From the NCBI GenBank assembly GCA_049698775.1, contig JBAVYM010000019.1, positions 1-64,000 of the forward strand: a stretch of 64,000 nucleotides of DNA. The letters are read 5' to 3'. The notes below the pieces were generated by a model. The model ran no database searches. It saw nothing but the letters and a program-made list of their open reading frames with translations, and was not told where the DNA came from. The first letter of the stretch is position 1, and the number at the start of each line of letters is the position of its first letter. This document shows positions 52,215 to 60,782 of this stretch, piece by piece. The position numbers and the translations under genes are program-made. Origin of the DNA: REEB76 sp049698775 (lineage in GTDB: Bacteria; Pseudomonadota; Gammaproteobacteria; Natronospirales; REEB76).

Positions 52215-54062
52215 TTACACCGGCAGCTTCTTGAGATTGCGCCCGCCGTACACCCAATTGACGATGGAGCGCGTGCCCATGATGGCGGTGAACAGCGAAG
52301 TCAGGATACCGAGCGACAGGGTCACGGCGAAACCTTTCACCGGACCGGCGCCGAACAGGAACAGCATGATGGCGGCGGTGAGTGTGGTCACATGCGAATC
52401 AATGATAGTGGCGAAGGCGCGGTGGTAACCGGCGTGGATGCTCGCCTGTGGCGAATTTCCGGCGCGCACTTCCTCACGGATGTGTTCGTTGATCAGCACG
52501 TTGGCGTCCACGCCCATCCCGAGCGTCAATACGATGCCGGCGATGCCCGGCAAAGTCAGGGTCGCCTGGATCAATGACAGCAGCGCCACGGTCAGCACCA
52601 GGTTCATGAATACCGCGAGGTCCGCGATGAGGCCGAAGGTCTTGTAGTACAGGCCGATGAACACCACCACCAGCGCAAAACCCAGCACCGCGGCGTAGAA
52701 ACCCTGCTTGATATTCTCCTGGCCCAGGCTCGGGCCCACGGTGCGTTCTTCCACAATGTCCATGGGCGCAGCCAGCGAGCCGGCGCGCAACAGCAAGGCG
52801 AGGTCTTGCGCCTCTTGCTGTTGCAGTCCGCTAATCTGGAAGCGCTTGCTGAAGATGCCGCGGATGGTGGACACGTTGATGACGGTATAGACCTTCTTGT
52901 GCACCGGCACGGTCTGACCGTTGACCGTGGTGTTCTCAGTCTTGGTCTCGATGTACAGCACCGCCATCGGCCGATCCAGATTCTCGCGCGTGATTTCGCC
53001 CATCTTGTCGGCGCCGGCGGAATCCAGCGTCACATTCACGTCCGGCGTACCGGTTTGCTGGTCATAACCGGAAACCGCATCCACCAACTGATCGCCGCTC
53101 ACGATCACGTCGCGTTTGAGCAGCACCGGGTTACCGGCCTTGTCCGGGAATAACTGGTCATCCAGCGGGACGTGGCCGGTCTGCTTGGCCAGCAGCGCGT
53201 TGCCGTTGTAATCCACCAGACGGAATTCGAGCGTGGCGGTGGCGCCGAGAATTTCCTTGGCACGTGCCGTGTCCTGCACGCCCGGCAGTTCCACCACGAT
53301 ACTGTTGCTACCCTGCCGCTGCACCACCGGTTCGGCTACGCCCAGCTCGTTGACGCGGTTGCGCAGCGTGGTGATGTTCTGCTCGACCGCAAACTGGCGT
53401 AGTTGCTGGATATTCTGCGGGGTCATGCGCGCCACCAACGTGTTGGGCTGGCTGCCCGCGGTCACGGTCATTTCCGGATAGTTGACGCTTAGGAGTTTCT
53501 CGGCTTTCGCCACGTCGTCAGGCGTGCGCAGCGTCATATTGATGGCATCGCCGGCCAGAGAAACGTCTTCGTAACGGATAAGCTGGCTGCGCATGGTGCC
53601 GCGGATATCGGTGAGGTTGCGCTGCAACTTGGTTTGCACCGCTGCATTCAGGTCCACCAGCAACTGGAAGTGCACGCCGCCCTGCAGGTCCAGGCCCTTG
53701 GCCATGGGCTTGAGACCGACGGCGCGCATCCACATGGGCGTGCGCGGCGCCAGGTTCAAGGCCACGGAATAATCGTTGCCGAGGGCTTTTTTCACCGCGT
53801 CCAGGGCACGCAACTGAGTGTCGGTGTCGTTGAAGCGCACCAGGATGCGGTTGTCGCTCAGGACCGCGGATTTGTACGGCAGTTTGGCGGCAGTCAGCGC
53901 CTGCTCCACTTGTGCGGTGTTAGTGTCACTGAGCGTGGCATTGTTCTCGGAAACTTGCACGGCCGGATCGTCGCCGTACAAATTCGGCAGCGCCAGTAGA
54001 ATACCCAGCACCGTCACCAGAATGACGATAACGTTTTTCCAGACCGGATAGCGGTTCAGCAT
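52215..54062 (-). CDS. secD: Protein translocase subunit SecD
   Basis: 615 residues with GLDLQGGVHFQLLVDL at the P1 head, periplasmic P1 (~120-440), and the C-terminal six-TM region (GFYAAVLGFALVVVFIGLYYKTFG, TLPGIAGIVLTLGMGVDANVLINEHIREE). Pairs with SecF in the SecDF export complex. Follows yajC by 22 bp. Confidence 0.97.
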   Translation of the reverse strand: MLNRYPVWKNVIVILVTVLGILLALPNLYGDDPAVQVSENNATLSDTNTAQVEQALTAAKLPYKSAVLSDNRILVRFNDTDTQLRALDAVKKALGNDYSVALNLAPRTPMWMRAVGLKPMAKGLDLQGGVHFQLLVDLNAAVQTKLQRNLTDIRGTMRSQLIRYEDVSLAGDAINMTLRTPDDVAKAEKLLSVNYPEMTVTAGSQPNTLVARMTPQNIQQLRQFAVEQNITTLRNRVNELGVAEPVVQRQGSNSIVVELPGVQDTARAKEILGATATLEFRLVDYNGNALLAKQTGHVPLDDQLFPDKAGNPVLLKRDVIVSGDQLVDAVSGYDQQTGTPDVNVTLDSAGADKMGEITRENLDRPMAVLYIETKTENTTVNGQTVPVHKKVYTVINVSTIRGIFSKRFQISGLQQQEAQDLALLLRAGSLAAPMDIVEERTVGPSLGQENIKQGFYAAVLGFALVVVFIGLYYKTFGLIADLAVFMNLVLTVALLSLIQATLTLPGIAGIVLTLGMGVDANVLINEHIREEVRAGNSPQASIHAGYHRAFATIIDSHVTTLTAAIMLFLFGAGPVKGFAVTLSLGILTSLFTAIMGTRSIVNWVYGGRNLKKLPV

Positions 54063-54084
54063 GCGGGGAATCCTGGATTACTGC

Positions 54085-54417
54085 TTAAAGATTCTTAAGC
54101 GTGCCCTTGGGCATCACCGCACCGATGGACTGCCGCTGCACGCGCAGCTCCACATCCTTGGCCACTTCCAGGGTAATGAACTGATCCCCCATCTCCTTGA
54201 CCCGCCCCAACACCCCGCCGCTGGTCACCACTTCGTCACCCTTGTTGATGGCGGCGAGCATTTTTTGGTGCTCCTTCTGCTTTTTTTGCTGCGGCCGGAT
54301 GAGAAACAGCCAGAAAAACGCGATCAGCACCACAAAGATGATGATGGTGATGAACTGGCTACCACCTTGCGGGGCCGCGTCACCAGCGGCGTAGGCGTTT
54401 TGGATGAAGAAGCTCAT
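54085..54417 (-). CDS. yajC: Preprotein translocase subunit YajC
   Basis: 110 residues from ATG 54417 (a TTG two codons upstream is less likely; AGGA precedes). One membrane helix (FITIIIFVVLIAFFWLFLIRPQ) and the conserved QQKKQKEHQKMLAAINKGDEVVTSGGVLGRV follow. Auxiliary SecDF partner. Confidence 0.95.
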   Translation of the reverse strand: MSFFIQNAYAAGDAAPQGGSQFITIIIFVVLIAFFWLFLIRPQQKKQKEHQKMLAAINKGDEVVTSGGVLGRVKEMGDQFITLEVAKDVELRVQRQSIGAVMPKGTLKNL

Positions 54418-54527
54418 GGGCAATCCTGGATATGGTGTTGGAAATAGCTTTGAACCGGCTTTACGGTTCCGGCGCGAGCGCGAATTTTACACGTCCGGGG
54501 CGGTTTTTGAGCCGCGGTGGGCGCGAA

Positions 54528-55643
54528 TTATGGCACAGGCGGCGGGATTTTCCCCCGCTTTGAGTAGAAATCCGCCCGGAATGCCGCGAACCAGCCGGCC
54601 TCCACCGCGGAACGGATTTCGGCCATCAGCGCCTGGTAGTAATAAAGATTGTGGAAGGTCATAAGCCGCGGACCCAGGATTTCGCCACACTTATCCAGGT
54701 GCCGCAAATAGGCGCGGCTGTAATTCCGGCAAGTGTAGCAGCCGCAGTGTTCATCTATCGGCCGGGTGTCCGCTTGATGCTCGCTATTGCGGATGCGCAG
54801 CACACCCTGGCGGGTGAACAGATGGCCGTTGCGTGCGTTGCGAGTGGGTAGCACGCAGTCGAACATATCCATACCGCGGCCAACCGCTTCCACAATATCC
54901 TCGGGCGTACCCACGCCCATCAGATAGCGCGGCCGATCCGGCGGCAGTTCCGGCCCGAGCGCTTCAAGCACGGCCAGCCGCTCGGCTTCCGATTCCCCCA
55001 CTGACAGGCCGCCAATGGCGTAGCCATCAAAGCCGATGTCCTTCAGCCCCGCGAGCGACGCCTGCCGCAGCGCCGGATACATGCCGCCCTGCACGATGCC
55101 GAACAGCGCGGAAGCATGTTCTGCGTGCGCTTGCTTGCAGCGCTGCGCCCAGCGCAGCGACAACTGCATGGATTCCCGCGCCGGGGTTTCGTCCGCCGGA
55201 TACGGCGTGCATTCGTCGAATACCATGATGATGTCGGCGCCCAGCTCGTGCTGAACGCGGATGGATGCTTCGGGACTGAGAAATATTGGATCACCGTTGA
55301 CCGGCGACTGGAAACTCACGCCCTGTTCCGTAATCTTGCGCAACTCGGCGAGACTGAACACCTGGAAACCGCCGGAATCCGTGAGCATCGGTCCGTCCCA
55401 GTGCATGAAACCGTGCAAACCACCATGCGCGCGGATAATCTCAGTGCCGGGCCGCAGCATGAGATGGAAGGTGTTACCAAGAATGATCTGTGCGCCTACC
55501 TCACGCAGTTCCTCCGGTGACATCGCTTTGACCGTGCCATACGTGCCCACCGGCATGAAGGCCGGTGTTTCCACCGTACCACGGCCGAATGTGAGTCGGC
55601 CTCGGCGCGCGGCGCCGGAAGTTTTGAGCAATTCGAATTTCAT
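54528..55643 (-). CDS. tgt: Queuine tRNA-ribosyltransferase (Tgt)
   Basis: 371 residues. Active-site Asp in MLTDSGGFQVFSL, second in VFDECTPYPAD-like region, and zinc ligands in HCGCYTCRNYSRAYLRHL. Swaps guanine for preQ1 at tRNA position 34, in the queuosine pathway. It lies between queA and yajC as in E. coli. Confidence 0.97.
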   Translation of the reverse strand: MKFELLKTSGAARRGRLTFGRGTVETPAFMPVGTYGTVKAMSPEELREVGAQIILGNTFHLMLRPGTEIIRAHGGLHGFMHWDGPMLTDSGGFQVFSLAELRKITEQGVSFQSPVNGDPIFLSPEASIRVQHELGADIIMVFDECTPYPADETPARESMQLSLRWAQRCKQAHAEHASALFGIVQGGMYPALRQASLAGLKDIGFDGYAIGGLSVGESEAERLAVLEALGPELPPDRPRYLMGVGTPEDIVEAVGRGMDMFDCVLPTRNARNGHLFTRQGVLRIRNSEHQADTRPIDEHCGCYTCRNYSRAYLRHLDKCGEILGPRLMTFHNLYYYQALMAEIRSAVEAGWFAAFRADFYSKRGKIPPPVP

Positions 55644-55705
55644 GCGTGGAGTTTACCGGTGTGCGTCGCTGCCGTCATTTCGGTGCAAGCTGAGATCCAG
55701 GATAT

Positions 55706-55765
55706 GTAGATTGGGGTGAACGCGGCGAACCCCAGCGTCCCAAATCCGTTGGAGTTCGGAAACCC
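55706..55765. repeat. Second copy of the GTAGGTTGGGG-type repeat
   Basis: GTAGATTGGGGTGAACGCGG then CGAACCCCAG, like the pair at 31043-31122. It occupies the space between tgt and queA, and its far end reaches into the queA stop region (TCACCTCAACCTGCC). Confidence 0.7.
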
Positions 55766-56818
55766 TCACCTCAACCTGCCTTGATGCCGAGCTTCCGGTG
55801 CCAACGTAATGAACATGGCATCGCCATAACTGAAAAACCGGTAGCGCTGCTCAACGGCGTGCCGGTATGCCGCCAGTACGTTCCCCCGGCCGGCGAAAGC
55901 CGCCACCAGCATCAGCAATGTGGACTCCGGCAGATGGAAATTGGTAATGAGCGCGTCCACCACCCGGAAGCGGTAACCGGGATATATAAAGAGTGCCGTC
56001 TCGCCGGTAAACGGCTTCAATACACCGTTCGCCGCCGCGGCCTCCAGGCTGCGTACTGCAGTGGTGCCCACGGCCACCACCCGGTCGCCGCGCCGATGTG
56101 TTTCAGCCACCGCATCACACACCGCCTGGGATACAAATACCTGTTCGCTGTGCATGTGGTGTTCGAGAATGTCGTCCTCGCGCACCGGCTGGAATGTACC
56201 CGCGCCCACGTGCAGAGTCACGAACGTGCGCCGCACGTCGCGCTGTTCCAGTTCCGCCAGCAGCGCCTCGTCAAAATGCAATCCCGCAGTAGGCGCCGCT
56301 ACGGCGCCGGGCACCCGTGCGTACACCGTCTGGTAGCGCTCGCGATCCTCCGCGGTGTCGCTGTGCTTTATATACGGCGGCAGAGGCACGTGTCCGTGCT
56401 GATACAGGAAATCCGGCAACACCGCTTCGGCAAATTCCAGCTTGAGAAACTCACCCTCGCGCCCGATTACCATCACGTCGGTAACATCCGCCACGCGAAT
56501 GCGTATCCCCGCGCGCAGCGGTTTGCTGGTGCGCGCCTGGGCGAGCGCCGTGTGCGCGTCCAGGGTGCGCTCGATCAGAAATTCCACCGCGCCGCCGCTC
56601 GACTTGCGGCCAAACAGCCGCGCCGGAATCACCCGGGTGTCGTTGAATACCAATAGATCTTCGGGCTCGAGCAGCGACGGCAGCTCGCGGAACTGCCGGT
56701 CCGTGTACGCACCCGTGGCGCCCTCCAGACACAGCAGCCGGCTCGCCGTGCGCTCCGGTAGCGGGTGCTGAGCGATCAGCTCAGGAGGCAGAGCGTAACG
56801 GAAATCCTGGCGTCGCAT
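55766..56818 (-). CDS. queA: S-adenosylmethionine:tRNA ribosyltransferase-isomerase QueA
   Basis: 350 residues from ATG 56818. It begins RRQDFRYALPPELIAQHPLPERTASRLL and includes FNDTRVIPARLFGRK, APTAGLHFDEALLAELE and the closing ITNFHLPESTLLMLVAAFAG, all QueA signatures. Makes epoxyqueuosine on tRNA. The last residues read into an intergenic repeat (see the feature at 55706-55765), which might have moved the stop. Confidence 0.96.
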   Translation of the reverse strand: MRRQDFRYALPPELIAQHPLPERTASRLLCLEGATGAYTDRQFRELPSLLEPEDLLVFNDTRVIPARLFGRKSSGGAVEFLIERTLDAHTALAQARTSKPLRAGIRIRVADVTDVMVIGREGEFLKLEFAEAVLPDFLYQHGHVPLPPYIKHSDTAEDRERYQTVYARVPGAVAAPTAGLHFDEALLAELEQRDVRRTFVTLHVGAGTFQPVREDDILEHHMHSEQVFVSQAVCDAVAETHRRGDRVVAVGTTAVRSLEAAAANGVLKPFTGETALFIYPGYRFRVVDALITNFHLPESTLLMLVAAFAGRGNVLAAYRHAVEQRYRFFSYGDAMFITLAPEARHQGRLR

Positions 56819-56907
56819 ATGCAGGCAGGATACCAGCCGATCAGGACGGTCGCACCGCAGTGCTCGCTCCGCCCCTGACCAAGCTACTTCGGTATGACGC
56901 AAAAATA

Positions 56908-56936
56908 TTCCAGCCAGCGGCGAATTTGCCTATAAT
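56908..56936 (+). promoter_or_regulatory. Sigma-70 promoter of the tRNA-Leu gene
   Basis: TATAAT (56931-56936) preceded, with a 17-bp spacer, by TTCCAG (56908-56913, three of six positions of TTGACA). The DNA just after is G/C-rich (CAGCGCCCTCGCGG), as in stringently controlled stable-RNA promoters. Confidence 0.65.
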
Positions 56937-56969
56937 CAGCGCCCTCGCGGCACGCCGTTGCGAGACCTT

Positions 56970-57057
56970 GCCCGGATGGCGGAACTGGTAGACGCGCGGG
57001 ACTCAAAATCCCGTACCCCTTAAAGGTGTGTGGGTTCGATTCCCTCTCCGGGCACCA
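56970..57057 (+). tRNA. tRNA-Leu (anticodon CAA, encoded CCA)
   Basis: Acceptor arms GCCCGGA and TCCGGGC pair perfectly; anticodon stem CGGGA/TCCCG surrounds loop CTCAAAA with CAA as anticodon (codon UUG). A long variable arm places it in the Leu class, and CCA is encoded. The T stem GTGGG/CCCTC has one U-U mismatch at the second pair. A promoter lies 34 bp upstream. Confidence 0.93.
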
Positions 57058-57192
57058 ATTGCATCCCTAAAATACATAGTGACTACAAACCATCCCTGGT
57101 GCGCTGACCAGCCGCCACTTCCTTGCGGCGGCGTGCGGGCGGACGCAACCTGTGTTTGCGCGAATACCCGCCCTCACCCTCTCCGGGCACCA
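57042..57192. repeat. 16-bp direct repeat of the tRNA-Leu 3' end, 119 bp apart (att-like)
   Basis: CCCTCTCCGGGCACCA occurs at 57042-57057, as the tRNA 3' end, and again at 57177-57192, 119 bp downstream. Duplicated tRNA 3' ends mark integration sites of genomic islands and phages; the 119 bp between holds no gene, so any element was lost or tiny. Confidence 0.6.
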
Positions 57193-57206
57193 TTCTCGAA
57201 ACCGAA

Positions 57207-57749
57207 ATGAAATTCTGCGCACAGTGTGGTCACGAAGTGGCGGTGAAAATCCCGCCCGGCGACCATCTGCCGCGCTACATGTGCGAGCATTGCGGCACCA
57301 TTCACTATCAGAATCCCAGGCTGGTGGTCGGTTGCGTGGCGGAATGGGAAGGCCGGGTGCTCCTGTGCCGCCGCGCCATCGAGCCGCGCGCCGGCTATTG
57401 GACGCTGCCGGCGGGTTTCCTGGAAAACGGCGAAACGGTGGAACAAGGTGCGCTGCGTGAAAGCCGCGAAGAAGCGCTTGCTGAGCTGGAAATCCTGGCC
57501 CCGCTGGCGCTGGTGAACGTGCCACACGTCAATCAGGTGCACTTCATGTTCCGGGCACGGCTGATCCAGGGGCAGCATGGCGTGGGCGCGGAAAGCCTGG
57601 AAACCGCGCTGCTTGGCGAGGCGGAAATCCCCTGGGCGGAAATCGCATTTCCCAGCGTGCGCTACACGCTGGAGCGCTTTTTCGAGGACCGGCGCAACGG
57701 CCGCCTCGGCTTTCACATCACCACCTGGCGGAAGCCCGACGCGCCCTGA
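57207..57749 (+). CDS. NUDIX hydrolase with N-terminal zinc ribbon
   Basis: 180 residues from ATG 57207. Zinc ribbon C4-x2-C7...C26-x2-C29 (CAQCG, CEHCG), then the Nudix box GFLENGETVEQGALRESREE, matching G-x5-E-x7-RE-x2-EE. Similar proteins act on NAD(H)-like or ADP-ribose compounds and decap RNA; the substrate is not known. It lies right after the duplicated tRNA end, so it may be outside the island side. Confidence 0.88.
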   Translation: MKFCAQCGHEVAVKIPPGDHLPRYMCEHCGTIHYQNPRLVVGCVAEWEGRVLLCRRAIEPRAGYWTLPAGFLENGETVEQGALRESREEALAELEILAPLALVNVPHVNQVHFMFRARLIQGQHGVGAESLETALLGEAEIPWAEIAFPSVRYTLERFFEDRRNGRLGFHITTWRKPDAP

Positions 57750-57811
57750 ACCTGCAACTCCCGCAGGCTTGTGGCAAAATTACAGCATTGATTCATTCAC
57801 AGGGTGCGCGT

Positions 57812-58135
57812 ATGGCCTTCGTGGTCACGGAAAACTGCATCAAGTGCAAATACACAGATTGCGTGGAAGTCTGCCCGGTGGACTGTTTCCATGAAGGGCC
57901 CAACTTCCTGGTGATTGATCCGGACGAGTGCATTGACTGCACCCTGTGTGAACCGGAATGTCCCATCAACGCCATCTATGCCGAGGATGATCTGCCGGAG
58001 GACCAGCAGCAGTTCCGCGGGCTGAATGCGGAGCTGGCGAAATCCTGGCCGGTGCTCACCCAGCAGAAACCCGCACCGGCCGATGCCAAGACCTGGGAAG
58101 GCAAACCCGACAAGCTGAAACTGCTGGATCGCTGA
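57812..58135 (+). CDS. fdxA: 7Fe ferredoxin FdxA
   Basis: 107 residues from ATG 57812. Cysteines are arranged for one [3Fe-4S] and one [4Fe-4S] cluster: C9-C12-C17-C21-C25 (ENCIKCKYTDCVEVCPVDCF) and C40-C43-C46-C50 (DECIDCTLCEPECP). The Pro after C21 and the C-terminal extension are standard. Low-potential electron carrier. A perfect terminator follows. Confidence 0.95.
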   Translation: MAFVVTENCIKCKYTDCVEVCPVDCFHEGPNFLVIDPDECIDCTLCEPECPINAIYAEDDLPEDQQQFRGLNAELAKSWPVLTQQKPAPADAKTWEGKPDKLKLLDR

Positions 58136-58150
58136 GCGCGCCCGGATAGC

Positions 58151-58177
58151 AAAACGCCCGTCAAAGACGGGCGTTTT
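58151..58177. terminator. Bidirectional intrinsic terminator
   Basis: A 12-bp perfect stem AAAACGCCCGTC / GACGGGCGTTTT with an AAA loop, T-rich on both sides. It closes fdxA (plus) and pseudoazurin (minus). Confidence 0.92.
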
Positions 58178-58203
58178 GTCGTGCCTTCGTCAAGTGCGCG
58201 GGA

Positions 58204-58653
58204 CTATTTGACTTCCTGCAGCAGCTTTTCCAAACGTCCCTTGTTCATGATTTCCTGGCCCTCCATGGCTTCCGCCGCTTTCTGCGCTTCAGCCTTGTTC
58301 ACGGCCTTGCCCACCTGGATCACGCCCAGCATGCCGAACATGTGATGCGGTACGCACTCGTACAGATATACGCCGTCCTTGCTGAACTTGACGGTGATGT
58401 CCTTGCTGATTTCAGCCTTCCAGTTCTGCGCACCCTGAGGCACGAAAAATGATTGCACATCATGGCCCGGATCGGCGGCGACAAAGTGCACCGAATCGCC
58501 CGGCTGGATGTGCAGGAAATCCGGCTCGAACACGAAGGTACCGCCGGCGCCGGTATTCAACTCTTTCACGGTGTAATCCTTGGCGTAGGCATTGGCGCCA
58601 ATCAGGGTCACGGCCACGAGGGCCAGCGTGCCCAGTGCAAGTTTCTTGTGCAT
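58204..58653 (-). CDS. Pseudoazurin (type 1 copper protein)
   Basis: 149 residues with a GGAGGAAATT site before ATG 58653. Signal peptide (LALGTLALVAVTLIGANAYA), then the type 1 copper ligands His64 (DPGHDVQ), Cys100, His103 and Met108 in YECVPHHMFGM, with the pseudoazurin C-x2-H-x4-M spacing. In denitrifiers it donates electrons to copper nitrite reductase. FNR promoter at 58754-58795 controls it. A longer start at 58674 is not supported by a ribosome site. Confidence 0.93.
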   Translation of the reverse strand: MHKKLALGTLALVAVTLIGANAYAKDYTVKELNTGAGGTFVFEPDFLHIQPGDSVHFVAADPGHDVQSFFVPQGAQNWKAEISKDITVKFSKDGVYLYECVPHHMFGMLGVIQVGKAVNKAEAQKAAEAMEGQEIMNKGRLEKLLQEVK

Positions 58654-58753
58654 AATTTCCTCCGGATATTTCACTTGAAGATGGATCTCAGGACCTGCCG
58701 GTCAGCAGGTGCCGGCAGCGACTTGACAGGCGATTACTCGCATGCGATGCGGC

Positions 58754-58795
58754 ATTATCCCACGAAACCGTACCGCTGCGCTTGATCTGCATCAA
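58754..58795 (-). promoter_or_regulatory. FNR/DNR-type class II promoter of pseudoazurin
   Basis: TTGAT-CTGC-ATCAA (58782-58795) is a perfect FNR consensus box. On the minus strand GATAAT (58759-58754) is a good -10 element. If transcription starts near 58747, the box centre lies at -41.5, the exact class II activation position. About 94 bp of leader precede the ATG. Confidence 0.85.
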
Positions 58796-58801
58796 GCGGT
58801 T

Positions 58802-59542
58802 TTAGTGCGGCGTATTCGGCGTGGGTTGCGGTTTCACATCCAATGCGTATGCGAGTGCCGTGGGCGGTAGATAGCCATCAATCAGCCGGCCGCGATCGGT
58901 GATGATGGCGGGCGTGCCGTCGAGCCCCAGCAATTGACCGAATTGATAGCCGGCTGCCACCGCCGCATCATTACATGGCGTGCTTTGCACTGCGCTACCG
59001 CGCATGGCTGCCTCAAAAGCCGCATTGCGATCCTTGGCACACCATACATTCACGGCCTTGTTCCACGACGCGGAACCAACACCGCCGCTCGGAAAGAACA
59101 GGTATTGCACCGCAATGCCCATGGCGTTCAGTTGCGGGCGGTCGTGTTCAAGCACGCGGCAGTATTCACAATCAATGTCGGTAAGCACTGTGATGGTGTG
59201 TGTGGGATGCGGCGGCGCGAATACGATCATGTCTGCCGGAGTCAGCGGCTTGAGATAAGCGAGCCGCGCGGCAGCGCGCTGATCGGCGGTGAGGTTGTCG
59301 CCATTTTGCAGGCTGATGAGGTCGCCGCGAATGAGATAGTGGCCATCGGCGCTCACATATGCCACCTGCGGACCGATGGTGATGCGGTACAGGCCGGGAA
59401 TCGGCGCGGCTGTCACGTCGGTGGATTTGAGGCCCAATTGCTTCGCCAGCCGTATCTCGATACTGGTGTCGCCATCCGCACGCGCAGTCAGCGCGGTGTT
59501 CATGAGGGCGCCCGCCAGCAATAACAAAAGGTAAATTTTCAT
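58802..59542 (-). CDS. dsbC: Thiol:disulfide interchange protein DsbC
   Basis: 246 residues from ATG 59542, with a signal peptide (LLLLLAGALMNTALTARA). N-terminal dimerisation domain (IPGLYRITIGPQVAYVSADG) and thioredoxin domain with the active CEYC (Cys125, Cys128) in LTDIDCEYCRVLEHD; cis-Pro in LDGTPAIITD. It repairs wrong disulfides in the periplasm. xerD-dsbC order is that of E. coli. The stop lies six bases past the FNR box. Confidence 0.93.
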   Translation of the reverse strand: MKIYLLLLLAGALMNTALTARADGDTSIEIRLAKQLGLKSTDVTAAPIPGLYRITIGPQVAYVSADGHYLIRGDLISLQNGDNLTADQRAAARLAYLKPLTPADMIVFAPPHPTHTITVLTDIDCEYCRVLEHDRPQLNAMGIAVQYLFFPSGGVGSASWNKAVNVWCAKDRNAAFEAAMRGSAVQSTPCNDAAVAAGYQFGQLLGLDGTPAIITDRGRLIDGYLPPTALAYALDVKPQPTPNTPH

Positions 59543-59649
59543 GCCGTGCCAACTCGGGTCATACTTGCCTGAGACCGCGTTTCCGGGCTGGTGTTCCCCG
59601 CATAACGAATACGGGCCCGGCAAACACAGCTGCATCCGGCCGCTATGGA

Positions 59650-60609
59650 TCACCCACGCGGATGATGCTGGGTGTGCAGGTCTTTCAAACGCTCACGCGC
59701 GACATGCGTATAGATCTGGGTGGTGGATATGTCGCTGTGCCCCAGCAGCATTTGTACCACGCGCAGGTCGGCGCCATGATTCAACAGGTGTGTGGCGAAG
59801 GCATGGCGCAGGGTATGTGGCGACAGGCCGGTGCGGATCCCGGCCTTTTGCGCATAGCGTTTGATGATGTGCCAGAACGCCTGGCGCGTCATGTGCTCGC
59901 TGCGGCGCGTGGGGAACAGGTAATCGGTTTGTTGCACACCGAGAATATCGCGGCGTGTTTCGCGCAGGTATCTCTCGATCCAGGTCTGAGCTTCTTCACC
60001 CATTGGCACCAGGCGTTCACGGTTGCCCTTGCCAAGCACGCGCACCACGCCCTGACGCAGATTCACCTGATCGAGACGCAGGCTGACGAGTTCCGATACG
60101 CGCAGGCCGGTGGCATACAGCAGTTCCAGCATGGCGCGGTCGCGCACACCGAGTGCTTGGCCGACATTCGGCGCTTTGAGCAAAGACACAACTTCCGTTT
60201 CGGTGAGGGACTTCGGCAACGGCCGGCCAAGTTTCGGCATGTCAATGCGCGTGCTTGGATCCTCGCTGATATGCCCTTCGCGCAGCATGTGCCGGTAGAA
60301 ACGCCGGATGCTCGACAATTGCCGCGCGGTGGAACGCGGGCGCGCTCCCTGCTGCACACGCCACGCGAGAAACGCCAGCAAATGATCGCGTCCCGCGTTC
60401 AGAATCGCCACGTTTTGTTCGTCCAGCCAGCGGCTCAAACCCTGCAGGTCGGCGCGGTAGGCCGACAATGTGTTGTCCGCGAGCCCGCGCTCACTCCACA
60501 TGGCGTCCAGAAATTGTTCCACTTGCTGCGCGCTCGCGACTGGAATCGGACGCACGGTTCCCTGCGTGCTGTGGACAGCCACGCCATCTTTGCTTACATA
60601 TTCACTCAT
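59650..60609 (-). CDS. xerD: Site-specific tyrosine recombinase XerD
   Basis: 319 residues; catalytic residues Arg170, Lys194, His265, Arg268, His291 and Tyr300 are all present in TGLRVSE, GKGNRER, HTLRHAF, GHSDIS and TTQIYTH. XerC/D resolve chromosome dimers at dif with FtsK. The first ~25 residues are extra relative to E. coli, so a later start is possible. Synteny with dsbC supports XerD over other integrases. Confidence 0.94.
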   Translation of the reverse strand: MSEYVSKDGVAVHSTQGTVRPIPVASAQQVEQFLDAMWSERGLADNTLSAYRADLQGLSRWLDEQNVAILNAGRDHLLAFLAWRVQQGARPRSTARQLSSIRRFYRHMLREGHISEDPSTRIDMPKLGRPLPKSLTETEVVSLLKAPNVGQALGVRDRAMLELLYATGLRVSELVSLRLDQVNLRQGVVRVLGKGNRERLVPMGEEAQTWIERYLRETRRDILGVQQTDYLFPTRRSEHMTRQAFWHIIKRYAQKAGIRTGLSPHTLRHAFATHLLNHGADLRVVQMLLGHSDISTTQIYTHVARERLKDLHTQHHPRG

Positions 60610-60782
60610 GGGAACACCTCACACTGAAATTATTACTTCGTACACGAACAACATATGAAGCTAACGATTTACAGGGTCTGCACCGTGGCGGATTATGATT
60701 CATCACAAACTCTTATGTAAAATATTAGCACAATCTGGCCAACTTGCTAGGGGAGGGTTTAATCCGGATACTGCTTGCGGCC

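Noticed and set aside
57177..57192. Second tRNA-Leu gene downstream of the first
   Set aside because: Only the 3' 16 bases are duplicated; no other tRNA arm is present.
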